Assembly: GCA_002480085.1 (NCBI GenBank)
Contig: DKPJ01000006.1
Span: forward strand, 251,451 to 315,450
Direction of reading: 5' to 3'
Origin: Enterobacteriaceae bacterium UBA7338
GTDB taxonomy: Bacteria; Pseudomonadota; Gammaproteobacteria; Enterobacterales; Enterobacteriaceae
DNA length: 64,000 bases
A model generated the notes under the pieces. It saw only the letters and a list, made by a program, of their open reading frames with translations. It ran no database searches and had not been told where the DNA came from. Position numbers and translations under genes: made by a program. Position 1 is the stretch's first letter. The number at the start of each line of letters is the position of its first letter. Shown here one piece after another: positions 18,177-26,735 of the stretch.

Positions 18177-19130
18177 ATGCGGGTACTGATTGTAAAAACA
18201 TCGTCAATGGGTGACGTGCTGCATACCCTGCCTGCCCTGACGGACGCCATGCGGGCGATTGCCGGCATCCGCTTTGATTGGGTGGTAGAGGAGGGTTTCG
18301 CTCAGATCCCCTCCTGGCATGAGGCGGTGGATCGCGTCATCCCGGTGGCCCTGCGCCGCTGGCGTAAAGCCTGGTTCTCCGATCCGGTGAAAGCCGAACG
18401 CCGGGCGTTTCGTGAGACCCTGCAGGCGGTGCACTATGACGCGGTGATCGACGCCCAGGGGCTGGTGAAAAGCGCGGCGTTGGTTACCCGGCTGGCACAC
18501 GGCCTGAAGCACGGCATGGACTGGCAAACCGCTCGCGAGCCGCTGGCCAGCCTGTTCTATAGCCGCCGTCACCATATTGCAAAGCAGCAGCACGCCGTGG
18601 AGCGCACCCGGGAGCTGTTCGCCAAAAGCCTGGGCTACAGCAAGCCGCAGGCCCAGGGCGACTACGCCATTGCACAGCATTTTGTTGAGGGGAGCGCTGC
18701 GGGCGAGCCTTATGCCGTGTTTCTGCACGCCACCACGCGGGATGATAAGCACTGGCCGGAAGCTCGCTGGCGGGATCTGCTGGCGCTGATGGCAGCGTCA
18801 GGGTTGAGAATTAAGCTCCCCTGGGGCGCACCCCATGAGGAAGCGCGCGCCAGACGGCTGGCTGAGGGATTTGATTACGTGGAGGTACTGCCGCGCCTGA
18901 GCCTGGAGAGGGTCGCTCACGAGCTGGCGGGTGCGAAGATGGTGGTGTCGGTTGATACCGGGCTAAGCCATATGGCCGCCGCACTCGACCGGCCTAACTT
19001 TACGCTCTATGGCCCAACCGATCCGGGGCTGATTGGCGGCTACGGCAAGAATCAGCTGGCGGTACGTTCCCCGAATGGCGATCTGCAGCAGCTGACGGCA
19101 GAGACGGTGTTCGAAACAATAACGCCCTGA
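18177..19130 (+). CDS. waaC: ADP-heptose:LPS heptosyltransferase I WaaC
   Basis: GT9 enzyme adding the first heptose to Kdo2-lipid A. The protein is 317 aa (E. coli 319). N-terminal VLIVKTSSMGDVLHTLPALTDA with the catalytic Asp in MGDVLH; donor site HATTRDDKHWPEARW; VSVDTGLSHMAAALDRPNFTLYGPTDP. Last gene of hldD-waaF-waaC; its stop falls inside the hairpin at 19118-19142. Confidence 0.98.
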   Translation: MRVLIVKTSSMGDVLHTLPALTDAMRAIAGIRFDWVVEEGFAQIPSWHEAVDRVIPVALRRWRKAWFSDPVKAERRAFRETLQAVHYDAVIDAQGLVKSAALVTRLAHGLKHGMDWQTAREPLASLFYSRRHHIAKQQHAVERTRELFAKSLGYSKPQAQGDYAIAQHFVEGSAAGEPYAVFLHATTRDDKHWPEARWRDLLALMAASGLRIKLPWGAPHEEARARRLAEGFDYVEVLPRLSLERVAHELAGAKMVVSVDTGLSHMAAALDRPNFTLYGPTDPGLIGGYGKNQLAVRSPNGDLQQLTAETVFETITP

Positions 19131-19146
19131 CAGGGCGTTATTTTTT
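19118..19146. terminator. Terminator between convergent waaC and waaY
   Basis: An 11-bp stem AATAACGCCCT / AGGGCGTTATT with loop GAC, followed by a T run on the plus strand (TTTTTT from 19141). The stem includes the waaC stop codon. An A run just before the stem is short, so termination of the leftward waaQ operon here would be weaker. Confidence 0.85.
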
Positions 19147-19833
19147 ATGCTTAAGGGCGCGTACTTTACGCCGCAGCGCCTCTTTGGCGCGGATAATTTT
19201 ATATATCCGACTGCTGCTTTTCACCTTCACGCCAAATTTCCGGCGCAGGGCCAACAGATCGTTTGCCTGGCACACCTTCACGCTCGCCTTGCAGGAGATA
19301 TCGATAATACGAAGATCGCCAGCAGGCGTCAGGATAAAATTGCCATAGTGAATATCGTTTGAGGCCAGCCCATGGCGATGCAGGGCCAGCACGCACTCGA
19401 CGATTTGTGGAATATACCGCTCAGGGTTATCCACCTCGGTGAGCGGCGTCCCCTCTATATACTCATAAAGAGCGTAGACATCCTGGGTAGTGCGAAAACG
19501 GTTCTTTTCAGCAACGAAGTACAGCTCCTGAAAAACGTGGCAGCCCTCGTTGACGGCGCGATCCATCAGCCTGATCAGGCGTGACTGGAACGGGCCAAAT
19601 ATAAAGTTGGCGATCTTTTTCTCGAGCCGTTTTTCCCGCTCGCGATCCTCTTTCAGAATATATTTACGCTTCTCAGAGGCGATAATCGCCACTGACCTGT
19701 CGGGGTTGCCGCTGGCCAGCTTGCGCACCGGAATTTGATTATTTTTATACTGCGTAAGCAGAGTAGTGAAATCATCATCGTTAACGCGCTGATAGATCTC
19801 AAAACCCTGTTTACGGCTAAACGCCACGCTCAT
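19138..19833 (-). CDS. waaY: LPS core heptose(II) kinase, WaaY-like
   Basis: A 231-aa kinase-fold protein of the RfaY family, which phosphorylates heptose II of the inner core. I chose ATG 19833 (MSVAFSRKQGFEIY) because AAGGA lies at the right distance; a TTG at 19860 would add nine residues and has no ribosome site. The catalytic loop LHRHGLASNDIHYGNFI (about 150-166) and the metal Asp in LRIIDIS are intact. It is the last gene of the waaQ operon. It is divergent from E. coli K-12 WaaY, so the symbol is given by family and position. Confidence 0.82.
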   Translation of the reverse strand: MSVAFSRKQGFEIYQRVNDDDFTTLLTQYKNNQIPVRKLASGNPDRSVAIIASEKRKYILKEDREREKRLEKKIANFIFGPFQSRLIRLMDRAVNEGCHVFQELYFVAEKNRFRTTQDVYALYEYIEGTPLTEVDNPERYIPQIVECVLALHRHGLASNDIHYGNFILTPAGDLRIIDISCKASVKVCQANDLLALRRKFGVKVKSSSRIYKIIRAKEALRRKVRALKHKK

Positions 19834-19863
19834 TACTGTTTTCCTTATACCGGCGGGCAAAAG

Positions 19864-20970
19864 CTAGAGAAACGTTTTTACCCGCGTATACACTTCGCTA
19901 AGGCTGATTTTATCCAATGCGGAGGCGTAGTGTTGTTCATCAAATGTGGTAAAGGCTTTATAGATAACCGAGTGTAGCTCCGGATCCTGATAGGGACCAT
20001 AGAGCATAGGCGAGGTCACTACGAACATGCTGACGGTTGGGATCTGCATGGCGACGGCAAGGTGCAGAGGGCCGGTATCCGACGTCACCAGCAGGGACAT
20101 CTTCTTGATCTCTTGCAGCAGGCCGGGGATCGTGGTTTTGCCAATCATCGGCAGAACGCGATCGTGATAGCGGGCATCGAGCTGCTGCAAAAACGTATTT
20201 TGCAATCCGACTTCGTTTGGTGCGCCAATCAGCACGATCTTTACCGCGTCGTAGTCGTTAATCAGCTGGGTTGCGAGGCGGGCAAAATTCTCCGTTGACC
20301 AGCACTTGCGCAGGCTTGAAGCCCCCATCTGGAAGCCAACGTATTTCACCGCCGGATCGCGGGTCGCTTCATCTACCACAACTTCTGCGGGCAGGCGCAT
20401 AGCCCGGGAAGGCTCGCTGCTAAGAAAAGGGGCGATCAGCTCCAGCTTGCGCTGAATGGTATGACCCACAAAATTTTTTAGGCGGCTGGTTGCCCACTTG
20501 CTGACCAGGGGAATAGCCTGTTTATCGTTATCGATGAAGACATATTTTGCCCCGGCGCGAATAGCGCTGAGAAAGTCATAGGGCGTGTGGGAGTGCAGAA
20601 TAATTGCCGCGTCCGGGCGGCCCTGCTGCTTGATATTTTTGACCAGCGCTGAGACCGTGGTCAGCTTGTTATCCCAGGCGATCAGGCTATCCCAGTCTTT
20701 ACCCGCCGAAAGAAACTGCACCATTTTTTTATGGCAGATAAGGGTAATATGCGCCTCTGGGTACGCCTGGCGAATAGCGTGGATCGCCGGGGAGTTCATC
20801 ATGAAATCACCCAGCGCCGTAGAGGAGTAGATAACAATATTTTTAATATTGCGCTTATCTTCCCGGGCAAACTCCGCCTGGGTAGAGGCCAGGCCGTTCT
20901 TACCCGTATACAGCCGCAAAAACAGGTTAACCACAATTAGCTGTATCTTCTTTCTCAGTGCTCGAATCAT
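19864..20970 (-). CDS. Family 9 glycosyltransferase of the LPS core (donor unknown)
   Basis: A 368-aa GT-B protein of the heptosyltransferase family (GT9). N-terminal basic amphipathic stretch (MIRALRKKIQLIVVNLFLRLY) for membrane contact. VIYSSTALGDFMMNSPAIHAIRQAYP is the acceptor-side motif, with the conserved Gly-Asp. GFQMGASSLRKCWSTENFARLA and VTSDTGPLHLAVAMQIPTVSMF form the donor site. It lies between another GT9 gene and waaY in the core operon. E. coli K-12 has GT8 transferases in this part. It probably adds a heptose-like sugar to the outer core, but acceptor and donor are not shown. Confidence 0.85.
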   Translation of the reverse strand: MIRALRKKIQLIVVNLFLRLYTGKNGLASTQAEFAREDKRNIKNIVIYSSTALGDFMMNSPAIHAIRQAYPEAHITLICHKKMVQFLSAGKDWDSLIAWDNKLTTVSALVKNIKQQGRPDAAIILHSHTPYDFLSAIRAGAKYVFIDNDKQAIPLVSKWATSRLKNFVGHTIQRKLELIAPFLSSEPSRAMRLPAEVVVDEATRDPAVKYVGFQMGASSLRKCWSTENFARLATQLINDYDAVKIVLIGAPNEVGLQNTFLQQLDARYHDRVLPMIGKTTIPGLLQEIKKMSLLVTSDTGPLHLAVAMQIPTVSMFVVTSPMLYGPYQDPELHSVIYKAFTTFDEQHYASALDKISLSEVYTRVKTFL

Positions 20971-20988
20971 TCAATGAAACCTGTCTTA

Positions 20989-21999
20989 TTAACGCTGTTC
21001 CTGCAGACGAATGAAAGCATTATACACCTCATCGACCGGGATGTTACGGACATCATAATCCTCACCCTGTAGCAGTTCATGCGGCACGGCCCACGGCGTC
21101 CAGAGCCAGGCCGCTTTGTTGCCAAACAGGGCAACGATAGGCTTATGCACTCCGGCGGCAATATGCAGCGCGCCGCCGTCGCTGGTAACAATCCGATCGC
21201 ACAGCGACATGCCCGCCATTAGCTCGCGGATGTTTTCCGTAACCACCGGAAGCAGCGATACGCCCTGGCAGTTATCAATGATGTAGCGCGCCTTCTCATC
21301 ATCGCCCGGATGCAGTTTGTTATCTGCGCTGCCCGGAGACCAGAAGAGCAGGACATGGCACGGCTGCTCGGCGGCAAGACGCTGCGCCAGGGCGACAAAG
21401 TGCTCTACCGGCCAGCGCTGCTCGGGCCGACGAGAGCTGATCTGTAAGCCGTAAACCGGCAGGCCGTCATCAGGGAGATTAATCTTCTGCTTAATGGCCG
21501 CCTTCTCTTCAGGCCGCACGTACAGCTCCAGCGGGCCAGGCTCGGCAGTGATGCCCAGCGGCTCGGCTAAGCGCGCCAGCAGCTTTACCAGGTGCTCTTT
21601 CTGCGTTGACTCCGGCAGCGCATCGGTCACCTCAGGCGGGCAGTCGTTACCGATAGCGATAATTTTTTTCGCCCCCGCCAGCTTTGCCCACTGCAATGGA
21701 CGCTTATCCCAGCGCTCTTTGGCCACAATTGCCACGTCGTAGCGTGCGCGGCGCAGATCGATAATCGTTTTTAACCGCTGCCACAGGACGCTTAACGCCG
21801 ACGTCCCTTTGCTGCGGTGGTGCAGCTTGCTGTAGAGAAAGACGTTGCCTACGTGCGGGTTATTATCCAGTACCGGCTTGTTGTAGGTATTGACCAGCAG
21901 ATCGACCTTGCTTCCCGTCTCACGGGCAATAGTCGCAATCAGCGGCGTGGTCAGAATCAGATCGCCAATATTATCGCGACGAATAATCAAAACCTTCAT
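20989..21999 (-). CDS. Second family 9 glycosyltransferase of the LPS core (donor unknown)
   Basis: A 336-aa GT9 protein: KVLIIRRDNIGDLILTTPLIATIARE at the N-terminus, QISSRRPEQRWPVEHFVALAQRL and VTSDGGALHIAAGVHKPIVALFG in the C-terminal domain. The ATG overlaps the waaL stop (ATGA), so translation is probably coupled. It differs clearly from the next GT9 gene and from WaaF, WaaC and WaaQ, so it is not a recent duplicate. Likely an outer-core heptosyl-type transferase by family. Confidence 0.85.
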   Translation of the reverse strand: MKVLIIRRDNIGDLILTTPLIATIARETGSKVDLLVNTYNKPVLDNNPHVGNVFLYSKLHHRSKGTSALSVLWQRLKTIIDLRRARYDVAIVAKERWDKRPLQWAKLAGAKKIIAIGNDCPPEVTDALPESTQKEHLVKLLARLAEPLGITAEPGPLELYVRPEEKAAIKQKINLPDDGLPVYGLQISSRRPEQRWPVEHFVALAQRLAAEQPCHVLLFWSPGSADNKLHPGDDEKARYIIDNCQGVSLLPVVTENIRELMAGMSLCDRIVTSDGGALHIAAGVHKPIVALFGNKAAWLWTPWAVPHELLQGEDYDVRNIPVDEVYNAFIRLQEQR

Positions 22000-23405
22000 G
22001 ACGCACTCCCAGGTACGCTGTTTTTATCTTTAGTGACGATCAAGCCAATCATCAGGCCGGTAAAGGCCATAAACTGCTCTAAAAAGTGATCCCGTAGCAT
22101 GTTATCGACGCTGGAGCGGAAGAGGAAACTTACCGCCATCAACGACAAAAAAAGACCCGGCATGACCAGCCTTTTCGAGAAGGCATCCCAGCCAGCCACA
22201 ATTAACGAGATCACGAAGCATAACCAGCCCGCGAGGCCAAGAAAGCCGTTTTGTAGCGCAAAATCGATCACGCCGTAGTGGCTATTATCCTGTTTAATAG
22301 AAGGGTCATGGTAAGCCTTCTGCAGCAGCACCAGAAATGCGTCTTTACGCGGCCCGGTGCCAAAAGGGTTTTCGAACACCAGCTTCCATCCCTGGTGGAA
22401 AAAGGTCGAGCGGCAGGCGTTTGACTCATCCAACACCCGACCGGTGCTATCCTGCAGGGTCGGTCCTGTAAAACCATCATAGCAGCGGTTATCCACCGAG
22501 AGGTTCCATCCGGATACAGCATCCTGGCTCAGGCTCTGCCAGCGTGGATCCTGAGTCCAGGATGTATAGCCGACGGCAGCAACCATCAGCGCTACCGCTG
22601 CGCCGGTCAACACCATTTTTTTACGGTTGTCCCGGTTAAGCATCCTGGCGGCAATAAAAGCGCAGATAGAGATGGTGCTGCCAATCAAACCGATCGTACC
22701 CCAGCGGGTATTCACCAATGCGGTGGCGACAAAGCAGACGGCAATGAAAAAGAGCAGCAGGCTGGTTTTAAAGATCAAAAACTTGCGGTGCAGGAACAGA
22801 CGGGAAAGCAGCTCGGCGAAGAGAATGCCGCAGATGAAGTTGATCTGAAAGCTCATCTCGGTGCGCGTGCGCACAATCCAGGTAATGCCCCAGTCAATAT
22901 AGCCGTTACGCAGATACATAAAGCCGGTCTGGATAATGTGGATAAATATCACGCCCAGCGAGCAGAGCACTACCAGCGAGAGAAAGCGGGTTTTACTTAA
23001 ACCACGGAAACAGCTGGCGCTAAAGGAGTAGATAAGCAGGCCAATGAAAAAAAGTAGCCCGGCACGCAGGTACTGTCCCTGCCAGCTGCGAAACATCTGC
23101 TTAAGATCCGGGGCAACCATCAGGCCGTTCAGTACTGTAAATGCCAGCAGGCCAGCAAGAAGATAAACTGGAATACGTGATTTAAGCGTATGCTCCAGCG
23201 GCATACCCTGCTTTTTAAAATAGAGATACAGGGTCATCGCCAGGCCAACATAGATAAACAGGTTGCGGTTGGCAGGCAAGTTTGAGTTTTCAATCGGCCA
23301 GACAAAACACAGAATGCAGAAACAGAAAAGCAGAAGCGAAGTGGTCACTTTTTTAGCGGAAAGATTCGCTAAAGACTGAACGGCTATCATATTAAAACCT
23401 ATCAT
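21996..23405 (-). CDS. waaL: O-antigen ligase WaaL
   Basis: Polytopic inner-membrane enzyme that transfers undecaprenyl-linked O-antigen to the lipid A core on the periplasmic side. It is 469 aa from ATG 23405; ATG 23390 (MIAVQSLANL) is an equally possible start with an AGG upstream. Ten or more hydrophobic segments are visible. The large periplasmic loop (about residues 275-385) contains RSTFFHQGWKLVFENPFGTG and DNSHYGVIDFALQNGFLGLAGW; the latter carries the conserved His and the Wzy_C-type signature. It lies between waaP and the GT9 genes. Confidence 0.9.
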   Translation of the reverse strand: MIGFNMIAVQSLANLSAKKVTTSLLLFCFCILCFVWPIENSNLPANRNLFIYVGLAMTLYLYFKKQGMPLEHTLKSRIPVYLLAGLLAFTVLNGLMVAPDLKQMFRSWQGQYLRAGLLFFIGLLIYSFSASCFRGLSKTRFLSLVVLCSLGVIFIHIIQTGFMYLRNGYIDWGITWIVRTRTEMSFQINFICGILFAELLSRLFLHRKFLIFKTSLLLFFIAVCFVATALVNTRWGTIGLIGSTISICAFIAARMLNRDNRKKMVLTGAAVALMVAAVGYTSWTQDPRWQSLSQDAVSGWNLSVDNRCYDGFTGPTLQDSTGRVLDESNACRSTFFHQGWKLVFENPFGTGPRKDAFLVLLQKAYHDPSIKQDNSHYGVIDFALQNGFLGLAGWLCFVISLIVAGWDAFSKRLVMPGLFLSLMAVSFLFRSSVDNMLRDHFLEQFMAFTGLMIGLIVTKDKNSVPGSAS

Positions 23406-23433
23406 AAAACTGACAATCAGCTGTAAAAAAGCG

Positions 23434-24231
23434 CTACAAGTTATTGCGCTGCGAATGCGTTACGATCCTATGAGTCTTGCGCTCATATGACGACAGTAAC
23501 TGCCCTTCATTCTTAAATATCGCCTTCAGATCCGTGGCGAAATAGATCTTCATAAAACGTAAAATGTCCCGCTGCGTCAGACCAATATTGATCGAGGAGA
23601 AATAGAGACCAATAAGGTCCTTATCACGCCAGCGCTGTGGCACTCGGCGGCGGATCTGCGCCCGGTGCAGATCGATTATCGACAGCTTTAAATCACGCTC
23701 CTGCCCGGAAAAGGGCAGATGCAGCAGGAAGTGGCACAGGTAGCAGTCGCGGTGGTTGACGCCAGCCTCATGCATCTTGCGCACCATCGTGGCCACGCGG
23801 CGAATAAGCATCCGCTTAACGTGTAGATCGGGAGGGTTCACGCGCCAGTCGGCGCAGTAATCTTCAAGGCTAATGGTTGGGGTAAGATCCTCGGTAATGA
23901 TAAACGAGGTTTTCGTCAGCGGATTGGTCCCTTTTTCCCCAAAGCCAACGCCGTGCATGGTATCAACACCGCACTCGTGGAGACGATGGATTGCATTCCA
24001 CTCCCGGTCAGCCCCCAGCACCGGCATGCGCAGAGAGAAAAGGTTTTTCACCACCTCTTTGACCGAGGTGCCCTGGTGCCACTTCAGAAAATAGCTCTTG
24101 CCGGCCAGCTCAAAGCGAATCGTTCTGCGCGTTTCAAGCTCGCGAAACACGTCACCCTGCAGCTTTTTCACTTCGGCAAAGGCATCTTTACCACGCCATA
24201 AGGTGGCCAGCGGCTCTTTCAGTTCAACCAT
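23434..24231 (-). CDS. waaP: LPS core heptose(I) kinase WaaP
   Basis: Phosphorylates heptose I of the inner core, needed for outer-membrane barrier function. 265 aa as in E. coli. Kinase-like fold: ELAGKSYFLKWHQGTS (ATP-binding Lys), the catalytic loop MHEAGVNHRDCYLCHFLLH (Asp about residue 163), and SIIDLHRAQIRRRVPQRWRDKDL. It overlaps the end of waaG by eight bases. Confidence 0.96.
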   Translation of the reverse strand: MVELKEPLATLWRGKDAFAEVKKLQGDVFRELETRRTIRFELAGKSYFLKWHQGTSVKEVVKNLFSLRMPVLGADREWNAIHRLHECGVDTMHGVGFGEKGTNPLTKTSFIITEDLTPTISLEDYCADWRVNPPDLHVKRMLIRRVATMVRKMHEAGVNHRDCYLCHFLLHLPFSGQERDLKLSIIDLHRAQIRRRVPQRWRDKDLIGLYFSSINIGLTQRDILRFMKIYFATDLKAIFKNEGQLLSSYERKTHRIVTHSQRNNL

Positions 24232-25348
24232 TCACTTTACCCGTTATCATATCAGCTACCTTTTCCGGCAGGCTGTAGAGATCCTGCGTATCCGCATAGT
24301 GACGGGCGTTGGCCGCCCACTCGCTCAGGCGCGACGGCGTATCCAGCGCATCGGCCAGCGTCCTGTTCAGCGCTGCCTGTGAAAACGGCTCGTTAATCAC
24401 TACGCCACAGCGGGCATCCGCTATGTAGGGCGCGTAGCCACAGACCTCGGTGACAATTACCGGTAGCCCTGCCGCCACCGCCTCCAGCAGCACGATGCCT
24501 GCCGCCTCCTGTTTCGCAGGATGCACAAGCAGATCCGCTGCGGCCATCAGTTCGGCCACGTCGCTGCGTCCGGCAAAGAAGTGTACATTTTCTTTTATGC
24601 CCAGCTTTGCGGCAAGCGCCGCGAACGGTCCAGGTTTATCCTGCCCGACAACAAACAGCAGCGTATTTTGCCGCAGGGTCTCTGGCAGCGCGGCGATAGC
24701 CTCAAGAGTACGCGCCACACCCTTACGGTTAAAATCTGACCCCACCTGTAGAACAAAGTTCTGATCCGCGCCGATGCGGTTTTTCTCCCGATAGAGACGG
24801 CGGCTATCGGGGAGCTGCTGACTGTATTTACGATCGGGATAGATGCCGGGCGGCAGAATGTGAAAGCGTTCAGGCTCGGTCTGATAGTGGCGCTGGAAAT
24901 CGGCAATCTGCTTATCCGTCAGCATCAGCAGCTGCGTCTTCTTACCCTGCTCAAACGTTGCGCGCTCAAAGGCCGCATAGTGGCGGTAGCGTGACGTCAG
25001 ACGGTAGAAAAAGCCCTTCTCCTGCGCCACCTTCTCGGCATAGCAGACGTCTGCCGCATAGTAGATATCGAGGCCCGGCATCTTGTTGAAGCCCACAACT
25101 CGCGCCACCGGATGCTGGGCAAGGTGCGCTTTTACCCACTCATAGTACTCAGCGTTGCGTCCGTGATTAGTACGTTTCCTGACCGGAACGACAATCAGCT
25201 CAAACTCGTCAGGACACTCGCCCTGCCAGGACTGGGTGTAGACGCGCACCTGGTGGCCGCGTCCGGCTACCGTCCGGGCAATGCGCATAAAGTCGCGCTG
25301 TAACCCGCCAAACGGAAAGTATTTATAGAGGCAAAAGGCAACAATCAT
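24224..25348 (-). CDS. waaG: LPS core UDP-glucose:heptosyl glucosyltransferase I WaaG
   Basis: GT-B, family 4 transferase adding the first outer-core hexose to heptose II. 374 aa as in E. coli. N-terminal FCLYKYFPFGGLQRDFMRIA, donor-domain FVLQVGSDFNRKGVARTLEA, and the retaining-enzyme motif KQEAAGIVLLEAVAAGLPV with the EX7E glutamates. In some enterobacteria the WaaG relative WabG uses galacturonate; sequence alone favours WaaG. ATGA overlap with waaQ. Confidence 0.94.
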   Translation of the reverse strand: MIVAFCLYKYFPFGGLQRDFMRIARTVAGRGHQVRVYTQSWQGECPDEFELIVVPVRKRTNHGRNAEYYEWVKAHLAQHPVARVVGFNKMPGLDIYYAADVCYAEKVAQEKGFFYRLTSRYRHYAAFERATFEQGKKTQLLMLTDKQIADFQRHYQTEPERFHILPPGIYPDRKYSQQLPDSRRLYREKNRIGADQNFVLQVGSDFNRKGVARTLEAIAALPETLRQNTLLFVVGQDKPGPFAALAAKLGIKENVHFFAGRSDVAELMAAADLLVHPAKQEAAGIVLLEAVAAGLPVIVTEVCGYAPYIADARCGVVINEPFSQAALNRTLADALDTPSRLSEWAANARHYADTQDLYSLPEKVADMITGKVNG

Positions 25349-26415
25349 AGTGAGCCACCCGCCTGTACGGCAGCGTTAAGCGGTGGAAGCAGCGTCCGGG
25401 CGGCAGCGATAACCTCGTCCGCTGGGATCACAGAGAGGTAGCGCCGGTTGCGATCGAGCTGGTCACGCGTCGGCATCGGCTGGTAGCTCCCGGCCCAGAG
25501 CACAACGGCATCATCTGACCACGGACGCCAGGCAATATGATCGGTTGCGCCAAACAGGGCAATAATTTTGGTTTTTACCGCGGCGGCAATATGCATCGGT
25601 GCAGAATCGACGCCGATAAACAGCGCAGCATGATCGATAAGCGCCGCCAGCTCCGGAAAACGCGTTTTTCCCGCCAGCGCGGTGACCGGTCGCGTTGCGC
25701 AGGCGCTGGCAATCTCTTCCACACAGCTCAGGTCGTCCGCGCCAGGCCCGGAGGTCAGCACTACCTCATAGCCCTGATGATGCAGAGCATCAATAACCTG
25801 CGAGAACTTACTGTTATCCCAACACTTAAAGGCCTGCCGCGCCGTGGGCTGGATCACCACATAGTGCTCTCCGACCCCGGCGGCAGTCAGCTGCTCGCGC
25901 ATCGCATGCCAGTTCTGCGCGGTATAGCTCATGGTCAGCTCGCGGCAATCTTCGGTAATACCCAGCGGACGCAGCGCCGACAGGTTGCGCTCAACAATAT
26001 GATCGCCAACGACAGGGGCGTGATGAGTAAAGCTTTTACGCCACAAGGCCGCCTGACGATGGGGAAAATCCTGCGAAATCTTGACCCGGGCGGGCAGACA
26101 GCGCACCAGCGCGGCAACCATCCACTGGTCTGTAAGATTGACGATAAGATCGTAACGGTTAGCGCGCAGCTGCTTAAGCACATCCACGAAGTTGGCGATT
26201 TTCTCCCCGGCTTTGGCTTTTTTGTTTTTGAGGCCGTAGAGCGCGTTAATCTCTGCGTTTTCTGACAGGATAGGGATCGTATCCTGATAGAGCAGCACGT
26301 CGATTTTCGCATCAGGGTAGCGGCGCTTCAGGGTGCTTACGACGGGCGTCGTGAGCAGCATATCCCCATGAAACCGCATTTTTATCAGCAGAACTCTTTG
26401 AAATGGCTTTTCCAC
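25345..26415 (-). CDS. waaQ: LPS core heptosyltransferase III WaaQ
   Basis: GT9 enzyme adding the branch heptose III to heptose II. 356 aa, about a dozen more than E. coli. RVLLIKMRFHGDMLLTTPVVSTLKRRYPDAKIDVLLY at the N-terminus; QPTARQAFKCWDNSKFSQVIDAL and IGVDSAPMHIAAAVKTKIIALFGATD in the donor domain. First gene of the leftward core operon waaQ-G-P-L-GT9-GT9-Y, just downstream of the ops element. Confidence 0.95.
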   Translation of the reverse strand: MEKPFQRVLLIKMRFHGDMLLTTPVVSTLKRRYPDAKIDVLLYQDTIPILSENAEINALYGLKNKKAKAGEKIANFVDVLKQLRANRYDLIVNLTDQWMVAALVRCLPARVKISQDFPHRQAALWRKSFTHHAPVVGDHIVERNLSALRPLGITEDCRELTMSYTAQNWHAMREQLTAAGVGEHYVVIQPTARQAFKCWDNSKFSQVIDALHHQGYEVVLTSGPGADDLSCVEEIASACATRPVTALAGKTRFPELAALIDHAALFIGVDSAPMHIAAAVKTKIIALFGATDHIAWRPWSDDAVVLWAGSYQPMPTRDQLDRNRRYLSVIPADEVIAAARTLLPPLNAAVQAGGSL

Positions 26416-26735
26416 AAGCGGCTCTTATCCGTTGATGATGACCAGTATAGACAACAATAAGCACGCTACCGCCCAGGCTTAACCGCTGCCCGCGCACCGT
26501 AACGCGCCCATTTTTGCGCGCTAGTGTAGCATTTTTTGCTGTCTAAGCCGACACGAATGTTTTTTCAGCAACCCGCTGATTTCAACTAACTTTATAAAAT
26601 TACTACAAAAAAGCACGCGTTTTAGGATTCATCGCCTGCGGGAGAGGGGATTTGCAGCCAATTCGGCAAAAGTAATGGCATTGATGCAGCTAAATACATA
26701 GAATTCCCAGCACATCCATCAGCCAGTTGCGTACT
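26416..26735. other. Divergent waaQ-waaA intergenic region (320 bp)
   Basis: Apart from the JUMPStart/ops element at 26461-26500, no gene was found. The middle (26510-26620) is AT-rich with runs of A and T and probably holds the promoters of both waaQ (left) and waaA (right). No -35/-10 pair stands out enough to be called. In E. coli the waaQ leader also yields the RfaH-binding RNA RirA; whether that holds here cannot be judged. Confidence 0.5.
26461..26500 (-). promoter_or_regulatory. JUMPStart sequence with ops element upstream of waaQ
   Basis: On the minus strand this reads ...GCGGTTAAGCCTGGGCGGTAGCGTGC. The ops core GGCGGTAGCGTG is perfect (26473 to 26462), and the preceding GTTAAGCC matches the JUMPStart consensus of LPS, capsule and hemolysin operons. 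RfaH loads onto paused polymerase here, suppressing early termination through the seven-gene core operon. It lies in the waaQ leader, 46 bases before the start codon. Confidence 0.93.
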
